A DNA stretch of 64,000 nt from contig JACGCM010000669.1 in assembly GCA_014058105.1 (NCBI GenBank), positions 3,100,001 to 3,164,000 on the forward strand. Reading direction: 5' to 3'. Shown piece by piece: positions 1-9,639 of this stretch. How positions within the stretch are numbered: the stretch's first letter is position 1; each line of letters starts with the position of its first letter. The notes beneath the pieces are model-generated. The model did not search any database, was not told the DNA's origin, and saw only the letters and a program-made list of their open reading frames with translations. The stretch is from Kingdonia uniflora. Taxonomy: Eukaryota > Streptophyta > Magnoliopsida > Ranunculales > Circaeasteraceae. A program made the position numbers and the translations under genes.

Positions 1-769
1 AATCTTGTGGTACGTTGTCCATTATCACCTTTGATGAAGTCATAGTACAATGAAGAAAAATGTTAATAGACTCGTGTGGTACGTTGTGACACTGTATTGA
101 AGATGTTAATAGATTTTATTTCCCATGCATATAAGTTGCTCAAGAGGATTTAGATTAGATTATGAGAAAGTTAGTTTTAGAATTGACATGTATTCAAGGT
201 CAAAACATTCTCTTTTATGATTTTGGACCAAGTCTTTTTGATTTCATCATAATTTTCAGAATTATTTTTTCAAAATATCTGAATTTTTAGAATTTTTTCT
301 GAAATGTTCATAATTCTAAATTTTTTGGATTAGGATCCATTTTTACAATTCCAAAAAAAATTGGACTGGATCGGAACAAATTTTACAGTTCCAAAAAATA
401 TCAAAAAAAATTCGACAGCCCCCGTTTTCGATCCTATCCGAAAACAGGCCTAGAAATGCCTCTCCCTGGAGGCTTGTCATGATCAAGCGGCAAAAAATGT
501 GATTTAAGTTTGAATGCAATCCAAACGAATCTCGGAACTACTAGATGTGCTCTCCTGGATCGGTGCCTTTGCATTTGCTAATCTTTGGAGTGTGGAATCC
601 TACTGAAACTTCTATTTCGAATAGTGTTTTAGCTATCGGACTCCCTTATAATTTGCTCAATTTGTCCTTATTGTAGAAATTTTGGGCTTGTATGATTTTT
701 TTGATTCGTTACTCCATGTGTTCCTATGTTACATACTGATATGGTGCTGAAATTGATTGTAGCACTGGC
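1..769. other. Non-coding AT-rich stretch
   Basis: I see no gene here. The stretch is AT-rich, with runs of A and T around 240-420 and a short imperfect repeat at the very start (the string TGTGGTACGTTGT occurs near 6 and near 74). It is probably decayed transposon sequence belonging to the gag remnant that follows, but nothing in it proves that. Confidence 0.4.
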
Positions 770-1350
770 CTTGGGTTATGATTACCACTACCTTCGCTCA
801 ACCTTTCCCTGACTGGCACCCTGGCTGGAGGTCGTGGCTCTTTTTCTTGTCATTTTGAGTATCGATGTCCTCTGCTAGCTTCACGTTGATCTTCATGTCC
901 CAGATGGGCCGAGACTTCTAGTTCTTGTGGATTGTTGCACTGTTGTCTAGCTACCCCTCCACTTATAGTTCCTAGAATGAGCAGTGCAGGCTTCTTTATC
1001 TCTAAGAGTTGGTCCCTGTTGATTCTCTTGTAGAGCCTTCAAAGCGACCTTGAGGGGGGTCATCTATTCTTCATGATGTTTGGATTCCAACTGTCGTATT
1101 CGACGCTCTTCCTCCAATTCCATGCTGCAGAGTTCTCGATCTTGATCCAACTAGCATTCAAGATCGTTTCATTTCATCATTTTAACATCTATGTTTGCCC
1201 TTAATTCTACTAACTGATCTGGTTTAGTAGAGGCAAACTCTAGTTGCATTGTTGAAGCTGCTCACCTGGTATTCACCATAACTTGTATTGAGGATATCTG
1301 AATAGTTATCGGCCTTAGGATTTTGTGGCAAGTATCTTCTTTCCTACAGA
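770..1350 (-). pseudogene. LTR-retrotransposon gag remnant
   Basis: Read on the minus strand, this stretch gives a broken, charged, coiled-coil-like protein: a Glu/Arg-rich segment (LEEERRIRQLESKHHEE), then a basic Ser/Arg/Pro-rich stretch with the string RLSEGSGNHNPRP spread over two frames. Coiled-coil plus basic linker is the usual design of the N-terminal part of plant Ty3-gypsy gag proteins. Several stops and frame changes make it a pseudogene. It lies just inside an LTR-like end at 1363 (minus orientation), which fits a 5' LTR - gag order. No protease, RT or integrase follows in the window. The family assignment is inferred from composition and context and is moderate at best. Confidence 0.4.
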
Positions 1351-1362
1351 TGATAGCAAATG

Positions 1363-1560
1363 TAAGGACCTAAATTCGTAGCCCGAATAGTCTTTTATAC
1401 CAAGTATACCTGTAACACAAACAATTGTAAACAAATAATAGAAAATGACACGCATTTAGCGTAGAAACCTTTGAATAGGTAAAAACTACGACCTCAGCTC
1501 GAGGATTTAGAAGAATAACTTTAATGCTCGGATATTACAAGTTCCAAAAGGTTGGTACTT
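1363..1560 (-). repeat. LTR-like terminal sequence
   Basis: On the plus strand it starts TGTAAGGACC, so on the minus strand it ends GGTCCTTACA, a TG/CA-type LTR end. It is followed on the minus strand by TTTGCTATCATCTG, loosely like a tRNA-iMet primer site (TGGTATCAGAGC). About 85-140 bases inside is a block reading GTAGAAACCTTTGAATAGG then AAAACTACGACCTC. The same block, diverged, occurs in the long inverted repeats of the element at 54511-60828. The outer limit of this LTR is not clear; a CT-rich microsatellite lies at about 1690-1710. Confidence 0.4.
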
Positions 1561-2084
1561 TAGAATATTTCTCACTGTGTAATTTCTATCTCCAAAATCT
1601 TGTCGTTGTTTCCTGTCTCCTTCATTCTATTTATAGATCTCATCTTTAGTTTGCTTCTTATCTCCTTTTATTTCCTATCTCCTCCCTTAAATCTCTCTCT
1701 CTCTCTCGAACAGTTTTTCTCCGCATTTCGAAGCTTGGTTAACAATATTCGTACTATGATTAGAAATAAAATTAGGGTTTGAGTGTTCTCTAATTGGTTG
1801 ATTGATTGATTGGAGAAGTGTACTAGATATTATTTGGTTAGGGTTTTTGGAGACAATGTTCTTTTAATTTGAGGGTTTCAGAGAATAATTTAGGGCTTGT
1901 TGTTGAATATTAGAGAATAATTTGTTGGTGGAGATTGTTGTCTATTTCAAGGTATTGAGAATGGGACTTCATTGAGAATAATTATAGTTCATTTAATGGT
2001 TGTCTCCCCCTTTGTGTAATGTATTTTATAATCCAAATTGTAATTTATTTCCCCTAGTTCATGTCCCCTCTATGTAATGCATGA

Positions 2085-2400
2085 TTAGAAGTCAAAATTG
2101 TCAAATTCAACAATATAGCAGTGGAATTAGAGTTATGGAAATCTAATATTGTCGAATTCAATAATTTAACAACTGTAATTGAAGTTATGCATATAAAATA
2201 TTGTCGAAATCGATAATATTGGTAATGTACATGGAAACTTGCAATAAATAATATTGTCGAGCTCGACAATTATGATAATGTACATAAAGCCTTCCATATA
2301 TAATATTGACGACTTCGACAATTACCAAGTGTAATTGGAGTTATGCATATATAATATTGTTGAAATGAAAAAATATTGTACCGAGACTTTGACTAATAAA
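2085..2400. repeat. Palindrome array 1
   Basis: About six degenerate units of roughly 50-55 bases, each holding a version of ATTGTCGA-NN-TCGACAAT followed by a spacer such as AGTGTAATTGGAGTTATGCA. The copy at 2253-2270 is a perfect 18-bp palindrome (ATTGTCGAGCTCGACAAT). The array lies directly upstream of the PMD gene and matches array 3 (9.0-9.26 kb) in unit order. Confidence 0.75.
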
Positions 2401-2466
2401 ATTATGTACATGTACACAATGAAAGAAAAACTGCCTCCTACAGCTTCCAATTGAAGAAAAATAGAG

Positions 2467-4615
2467 TTGGACATAGTAGACCCGGAATACCCAAACTTTG
2501 AATATCTAAAAACAAATAAGAGAAAGAGAAATACTGTTGATAAGAGAACAGTGGTCCCTACAAACACTGTTGAACAATTAGGAAATTTTAAAACTACGAA
2601 TGAGTGTGTTCGTCAACACAGTGGAGCTGATACAATGGATCATATTGAAGATGGTGACGAGGCTCAGGTAACTTTGGGCTCTAAAATTCATAGTTAGTCT
2701 GCCCAAGCTGCTTTGGGAGCTCAACCAACATTTGGTGAATGTCGCAGTGAAACTAATTTTGAGGCTAATATTCCTAGAATTGGGGGTAATTGTGAACGTA
2801 GTGCTGGGGGTAATTATGAAGGCGAGGGGGTTGCAAACAACAATGATGTAGGCCCTATTGATAATAAAGCGAGGTCGGCCGTATTAGGGCAGATATACTA
2901 TTTAATTATTATTTATTATTCCCATTACTGTTGTTATAATTTGGAAATTTAAATAGTTATATTTTATTTGGTAATCTCGCTTTTTTGAAATAATCGATGT
3001 TATTATTCAGGAGAATTCATGCCTTCGTGTTCACCATCAACTGTCAACTTGGGATCCTTCAAAGGAACTACAAATGGTTCAGGAATTGGTTAAGTTGAAG
3101 GGTTTAGATAGAATTGGGGCCATATCATATGACTATTATAACTTTGGGTTTATTTATGCTTTTGTCGAACGTTGGCAACCAAAAACTAATAGTTTCCATT
3201 TCAAATGGAGAGAGATGATTCTAACTTTGGATAATGTAGAGCAATTGATTGGCTTTGGTACATAAGGTGATGCCACGGTAATTGGCAATACTTGGGGATT
3301 CCCCACGCTTCTCGATGTTTTTTAGAATAATTTTTTGCTAGATTTTTCTGGATTCAAAACTTTAAAAGCTGGTGGTAAAGGGAATTATTTTTCACTGTCT
3401 AAACTAAGAGAATATTATGTACAAATTAGAGAAGGTTATCAGTGCTGGTACTATTGCAGCAGCCAAAAAGAAAGGGTTAGCAGCCAGGTCTGTTGCTTGT
3501 GTGTACATGTTATATGTCATTGGTTCATTTTTATTTCCCATAAAAAAGGGCACTGATGTCAGCACACGGTATCTTAACTTGTTTGTCAAAGACAAAGTGG
3601 TAAAGAAGTGGTCACGGGGATCAACGGTTCTTGTGCACATATATTACAATCTCGGTGTAGCATCTTGAGATAATGGGAGACAATTTGTATGTTGCACCAC
3701 ACTACTCGAGGCGATTCCCATACTCTTTTACTACTGTTGTATATATGTAGTAGTTATTCCCATAGTTTCCAGATATCAGCTGCCACAATGATAACTTATT
3801 TCCAATTATGAACTGGCTCTTCTATAAGCAGTTCCTGATTGAATGTATGAGATGGTACTATCTATGGGATCTTAGTCTGCACTGTTGTTCACATATGCAT
3901 GAACCTGTTTACTAATTTGATTTTGTTTATCTATATACATGTAGTCGTGGATCTTTGCACTTTTCCTAAAGCTTCCTAGGATACCGAAGGAGCTGGATTC
4001 CGATAACTACAAGCACTATACTTGTCGGAAATGGGGTGGATCTGTTATGGATAGAAATGGTGGTCTGGCTTTACAAAAGTTTAGGGAAGCATTGGATAAT
4101 TACAAAGTCGAGGATGTAAGTTGATTAGATGTCTTCCACGTCTTTATTTGGTGTTTGCACAATTTCTTCTTTAAATGTTTTTCCCATCTCTTTTGTTGTT
4201 CTTAACATAATACATTTGACTCATTTTTCACGTAGGTTATATGGGACCCATATAAAGATAAAAGGGATTATGCACATGCGTTCAAGGAGATCACCTATTT
4301 CTATGGGGCGTTAGCAAGTCCAGACCATGTTCAGCCTTACTACCTAAATAGGGATGTGAGGCATTTCTCTCAGGAACAAGGCATCCCCACAAAGCCAAGA
4401 TGTCCAGAGGTATCCAACCTATGGATCTTAGAAGAGCTGAGAAAATACAACCCTAAGTATGATGGGTTGATTGCTTCTCTACGAAGAAGTGGAAGGAATA
4501 GGTATTGAAGAAGGCTGAAAGGGGGCAGAGGGTACGAGAGGGGCCTCCAGTATGTACGGAGGGATACTCGGAGTGGTTTGTCACTATCTCGTAGATGAGG
4601 ATATGCCCCATTACT
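2467..4615 (+). pseudogene. Plant mobile domain (PMD) protein, broken
   Basis: This encodes the N-terminal linker and most of a plant mobile domain (PF10536-type; MAIN/MAIL1 relatives). Recognisable blocks in order are YDYYNFGFIYAFVERWQPKT with FHFKWREMILTLDNVEQLIG (3074-3265), TWGFPTLLDVF and LSKLREYY (3290-3415), KLEKVISAGTIAAAKKKG to FLFPIKKGTD and KWSRGSTVLVHIYYNLG (3420-3668), LPRIPKELDSD (about 3970) and the WDPYKDKRDYAHAFKEITYF block (4240-4300), then RKYNPKY. In host genes this domain acts in silencing and development; in transposons its role is unclear. Several stops (for example in GFGT*GDATV) and a frameshift at about 3415 show it is dead. Introns appear at about 2910-3010, 3690-3940 and 4110-4235. 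The coding tail resumes after the solo LTR at 4962. Confidence 0.8.
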
Positions 4616-4961
4616 GTTGACTTGGCTGCAGATGATGATGTTGGGATATTTGGAATTCATCGATGGAAAGAAGCATGTGTCAATGAGGACCCTCCCCCAC
4701 CCCCAATGTGAAGATGTTGGTAAACAATATGATGTATCGTTTAGTACATCTTACGACAATTTGATTAACTTCCCTTATATTTTGTTCACTTCACAAAATG
4801 TATTCCCTAATATGTATTCCCTAATATTCTGTTTACTTCACAAACCACTTTTATAGCTCAATGAGCATGCCACTCTATCTTCAAATGCCAGTGACACCAT
4901 GCCAAAGTGAGGTAAATCTGGATGGTTGGATTAGCAAATCACCTTCTTAAATGACGAACTT

Positions 4962-6076
4962 TGATCTATTATAAACCGACGTCTTAAAAGACTTACAAGT
5001 GCACGGTGTACCATTAAGTACAAGGGTAAGCGGGGTCGTATCCCTAGAGACTTGTGGTGTGAATTATACTTCGAGCTACTAGTTTTATCCAATAACAACA
5101 AGTTTGTGTAGGTTTTGAAATAAAAAGAAGAATAAAATAGATTACAAGATAAATTAGAGTAGAAACCAAAGCATCAATTCCACTCCACCCTTTTTAGCCG
5201 TTAGATAGCATAAATAATTAAAGTAAATTACGAGTTTCCGTATCGCATATCCTTGGTCGAGCATATACAATACATCAAAAGATATAAGAGATTTAGTAAT
5301 TAGGAACTCCCCATAAACCAACTTGCTCAACCATGGTCCGGTTGATAAGTATAGATTATGTTCTCTTCTCCATGTTCCTATCCTATCTTGTTATGGTCCA
5401 ACAAGATGGTTACATAGATTCATTATTCCTCCTAATCCTAGCTATGGTCAAGCATAGGACGAAGGAATACGAATATACAATATTATGGGATAAAGATAAA
5501 GTAATTACTCTAACTAAGCTACACAATCTACACTAAGGCTACATTGGGTGGAGCTTCCTCTAGCCTTAGCTAAGAAGATAAGCTACTCATCCCTTTGATC
5601 ATTGCCATACTACTATTACTACGATAAAATTAAAATACAATAATAAGAGAAGAACAAGAACTTTATTGTTTATTGAACTTTGATTTACACTCTCCAAGAT
5701 GCTTCCTCATGGGTGGGATTCCCTTCCTATTTATAGAGTATAAGAAGGGTTTACAAAATATTACCATTAATATAAAATCCCCTAAACAATGCCTAAAATC
5801 ATGCATATATATTACAACTCATGAGAATAATATCTATATCTAATTCTATTCAATGGGCTTCCATGCATGAGCCTTTGGTTGACAACTTCAAATAAGAATC
5901 ATTGTTGGAGTGCATCACCCTTGTTCTTCGTTAAAAACTAGAAAAATGTACGACTAATTTATCATGTGACCAATTTTTGTAAATATAAACAAAAGCACTA
6001 TTAATGTCAATATTTAATAAATGACTAGGTAGATATAAATTTAGGAGTTGTACACGTAAATATTACGTGTCTATCA
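4962..6076 (-). mobile_element. Solo LTR inserted in the PMD gene
   Basis: A 1115-bp block begins TGATCTATTATAAACC and ends GTGTCTATCA on the plus strand. It is flanked by AACTT (4957-4961) and AGCTT (6077-6081), a 4-of-5 match to a 5-bp target duplication. On the minus strand it begins TGATAGACACG, carries a TATAAATAGG box (complement near 5730-5740) and contains a block AAGCGGGGTCGTATCC (plus strand, ~5030) typical of some gypsy-type LTRs. It is related to the solo LTR at 52396-53563, which begins TGATAGAAGT and shares the region around AGCTAAG. No internal retrotransposon genes remain, so it is read as a solo LTR made by LTR-LTR recombination. Confidence 0.7.
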
Positions 6077-6081
6077 AGCTT

Positions 6082-6985
6082 CATAAGCTTAAGGAAGATA
6101 AAGATAAAGAGTCTGAAGCCAGCATAGTCCCTGAAAGAGAAGTTCAGTTATACCAGCAACGATGCTTATTATTCACTATATATATGCAACTTAATGTTAG
6201 TGTTTATGTGAAGTTATCCTTATATCATATTGTAGAGTTCGACAATTATGACAGTGTATGTGAAGTTATGCATATATAATATTGTCAAGTTCAGCAATTA
6301 TGGCAGTGTATGTGAAGACATCTATATGTAATATTGTTGAGATCAGCAATAGCATAGTAAGACATACTATAAAATTATTGAATTCCCAGTGGGTCGACAA
6401 TTTAGAGGTTGTGTTGGATTGAAGTTCACATGTGTAGTTTTAATTGGGTTATAAAATAATTGTTTCATCTCATCTTAACCTCAGACAAGTGAATGTAATT
6501 TGTTAAGATAAACCATTGATCAAATGAAGGAGGACATGCAACTGAAGCGTGTACTTGATGAGCAATGTGTACTAGCATACGCAGATCTACGAGGGTAGTT
6601 AGATGCAAAGGTAAGGTCTTAGGTAGATATCATTATCCCCTCCATTGATTGCTTTATTTCAAGCCCTGATGTTCATAATAATATTTTTATTTGTAGATAT
6701 TGGAGTACAAGAATTTACAAGAAAAAAATACAATTTTGGAGGCAGAGCTAAGGCAAAAATATGGCATTAGATACTGTAATGAGAGCTTATCCGTTGAGTT
6801 GCATGTGGCATAATTATTTTGCAAATGTGCATAGTCTAAAGAGAACGAGTCACTAAAAGCGATCAATGTCCTTTTGATGGAGCAGTTAGACTTTCAACTT
6901 CCACAAGCTACACCCTTCTATTGGTTTGTGGCTACATTATTTGTAACTCTGGTAACATTGTTCTTGTGCTGCGTGTTTTGAACAG
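6082..6985 (+). pseudogene. C-terminal coiled coil and anchor of PMD gene
   Basis: After the solo LTR the reading resumes with a charged segment (HKLKEDKDKESEASIVPERE, 6076-6135). Beyond a repeat-filled intron it continues with coiled-coil segments (MKEDMQLKRVLDEQCVLAY near 6530; KILEYKNLQEKNTILEAELR at 6697-6750; SKENESLKAINVLLMEQLDF near 6840). It ends in a hydrophobic stretch (FVATLFVTLVTLFLCCVF, stop about 6980) that would form one membrane span. In-frame stops break it. A PMD followed by a coiled coil and a C-terminal span is how transposon-borne PMD proteins often end; here that is inferred from order and frame only. Confidence 0.55.
6230..6362. repeat. Palindrome array 2
   Basis: Three units of the ATTGTCGA..TCGACAAT family (TGTAGAGTTCGACAATTATG, TTGTCAAGTTCAGCAATTAT, TTGTTGAGATCAGCAATAG) with spacers AGTGTATGTGAAG. 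The spacer type matches array 5 at 12.74-12.98 kb and differs from arrays 1 and 3. It lies in an intron-like stretch of the PMD gene. Confidence 0.65.
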
Positions 6986-7510
6986 CTTGCTATCCTCCAA
7001 TCATATTAGCCTATGACTGTCCTAAACCCAGCAAAGAAGTAGGATGACTTATTTTCTGTGCATGAGGAAGTTAAGAAGAAGTTGACTATAAAAGAAGAAT
7101 TTTTAAGTCATTCAAAATGAATAAAATTAGTTTTAGTTAGTGAATTGGAGTTTGTGTTTGATTATCTAAAAACGGAATATCTTTTGGTTAGGTTTGGAGT
7201 AGTGACTTTATTTAAGTTTAATTTTGCGTAGGACTTTATTTTGTCTGCAAATCAGATGCTGTATTCAATTTGGATTCCCTAGTCAATATCGGAATGGTTA
7301 TGGTAGCTGTAATGTGTAAGTATTATCGGTTAACCCCATGTATCGGCAATAACAACTTAAGTAATTGTTGATTTAGTGCCCTTTCGACAATTAATGTTTG
7401 CTTAAACAACATAGTATTGTCGATACATGCATTAATCGACAATAATTGACTATCATATCACCATTAACTGAACTAGATATATATAGCTCATCTCCTTTAT
7501 GTCTTTGGAA

Positions 7511-8672
7511 CAGATAGTGAACTGGACATCCAAGTATAGGAAAGAAGCCACGATATATACGGAGGAAACTAAAGATCTCGTAAGCCCACCCCCCCACCCC
7601 CCACCCCACCCCCCACCCTTTCTTCATATTTATTTCATGGAATGTTTATTTCAATGTTTATCATAATGTTGGAGTTTTTTCAGCGTAAGAAGTTGGCTAA
7701 TGCTGAAGAGATGAATAAAACTTTGGAAGTAGATAATAATGAATGGGTATGACCTATTCCTAACTCTTGTACCTATGTCACCTCATATCATTATTGATAA
7801 ACTTTAGTGATGCAATTTTTAGTGTCTACTCTAATATCTAGTTGTTGTTGTTGTAAGAGGTTCGGCGTCAATCATTGAAGAAGGCACTCGTGAGTGAAGG
7901 GATGGGAGACCTGGGGGACCCAACCTTTGAAGAATTATTTGACCGGAACAAAAGATTTTTCACAATAGCACAGCAAGGACCCAAGGGAGATTATTAAGAA
8001 GACTTGGTTTCCACGGGGCTAACTCTTGAAAATATTATCATTGCTAGGAGGGAGAATATGGCTAAAAAGTTAGAAGAAGTTTTATTCCAGCCGTGGGCAA
8101 AGTATCTTCTAGATGTTTATGGCACCAACGTGGATGTTAACAATTCTATTTTAAGGGTTCCGATAACAATTTTGCATCAGAATCTGCATAGATTCAAGGA
8201 TGTAATGAAAATGTTGAAGTCCTTCCTCACCAAGGACCCCACATTCTGGAAGAGTGTCTTCAGTCAGACATTGGGTATACCATTCAGTCCAACTGGTGAG
8301 AAGGCTTATGAATACTTGTTGTGGGCATTTTCATTTGGTCATCAACATGTAGAGTATATGCATATGGCACATTTATTATCTACTTGCTATGAGAAGATTG
8401 TAGTCTTCATTAGCCATACTAAAGCATATACATTCTTACCCCTTTTTTGGGCATCGAAGAAAAATAATATATCGAATGAGGAGAGGATCCAAAACCTTCT
8501 TATGGATACTTGTAAGTATTGGTGGTTTAATTTAGGGGCGGACAAACACTACGTTCGTTTATTTCCAAAGATTGATGCACCAATGCCTCCAGTTCCTACT
8601 ATTTTCATCAGTCATGCAAAGACTGGAAATTTCACCAAGGTTTATGAAAAAACAGTTGACGAGGTATTTTAA
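7511..8672 (+). pseudogene. Transposon-borne gene of unknown family
   Basis: I do not recognise this family. Small exons at about 7511-7579 (IVNWTSKYRKEATIYTEETK) and 7684-7747 (RKKLANAEEMNKTLEVDNNEW), with GT donors, lead into a long exon from 7858 (RRQSLKKALVSEG...). A single in-frame TAA at about 7996 precedes a 222-codon open stretch (8004-8672) that is rich in aromatic residues and Trp and contains WKSVFSQTLGIPFSPTGEKA, KYWWFNLGADKHYVRLFPKI and a proline-rich PMPPVPTIF. There is no signal peptide and no clear membrane span. One stop in otherwise open reading suggests recent death. It sits between the PMD gene and array 3, on the same strand as PMD, and may be a third gene of the same element or the tail of a PMD-linked gene. 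A C-rich tract lies in its first intron. Confidence 0.5.
7584..7620. repeat. C-rich tract
   Basis: A run of CCCACCCCCCC-type repeats, so the minus strand carries at least four runs of three or more G. It lies in an apparent intron of the 7.5-8.7-kb gene. A second mononucleotide C run is at 9780-9795. Confidence 0.8.
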
Positions 8673-8999
8673 TGTGAGGACCAAGACCTTTAAGGCATTA
8701 CTGAGATAACACAAAATAAAGGGATATCAATTGAATGACATGATCGGTGTTGGTTTGCGATGAAACTCTTATCCTTTTATTTTTGGATAACCATTGTATG
8801 CCCCTTTATGTTTAGAGTTGTCGACAAGTGATTGTATATCCCATTTTTTGTCAGGTGCCCCTTGTTGATTCATTTTTTGTCAACAAATGTTTATATATCC
8901 CATTTTTTGTAGTATACACAGGTCTATTGGCTCACTATTATATAAGAATATCAATTTTGACTGTTGAAAGTAAGTACATATTAGTTGTGAAGAATATTT

Positions 9000-9262
9000 T
9001 AGCAGTGCATTTGGAGTTATGTAGATAAAATATTATCAAAATCGACAATATTGGTAGTGTACATGGAAACTTGTGATATATAATATTGTCGAGTCGACAA
9101 TTATGGCAGTGTAATTGGAATTATGCATATATAATATTGTCGAGCTCGACAATTACCAAGTGTAATTAGAGTTATGCATATATAATATTGTCGAAATCGA
9201 TAATATAGTTAAATTACTGTTGATCTATTGGATAAATCGATAATTTAATGCTGCATATTCAA
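9000..9262. repeat. Palindrome array 3
   Basis: Four to five units about 51-55 bases apart. The copy at 9136-9153 is the same perfect palindrome (ATTGTCGAGCTCGACAAT) as at 2253-2270, and the neighbouring spacers (ACCAAGTGTAATT, TATGCATATATAATATTGTC) match array 1 in the same order and orientation. Arrays 1 and 3 therefore look like direct copies bracketing the two plus-strand genes. Confidence 0.75.
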
Positions 9263-9639
9263 CAATTTACCTGCATAATGAAATACTGCATGTATACCAT
9301 TGTTAGTTACATTAAGGAATCTACAAATTCATAAAAGGTACATAAAGCACAGTGCATTGTTATTGTCCTGAATTCCAAATACAAAGCAAACTGAATGTTG
9401 AATCAACACAACAATCCCTCGTTAACAATAATAATCAAGTACAAATTTATTAATTAAAGAATGAAATTTGCAATGCATGTCAATTCCTTCTGTGTTCCTA
9501 AATGTCTTGGTTGTCAGGATTTTCTTACAACGACTTAACAGAACCCCTATTACTGTCTCCTACATGGAATTCATTCTGATTGTAAATACGGGATTAATAC
9601 ATGGAAAACATATTATAGAGTAATCACAGAAAATATGGC

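Noticed and set aside
1600..1782. Hydrophobic open frame on plus strand
   Set aside because: Low-complexity Leu/Ser/Phe translation of a CT-rich tract; no initiator context or homologous pattern.
2085..2400. CRISPR-like array
   Set aside because: Units are palindromic and diverged, spacers are also repeated, and the setting is a plant transposon.
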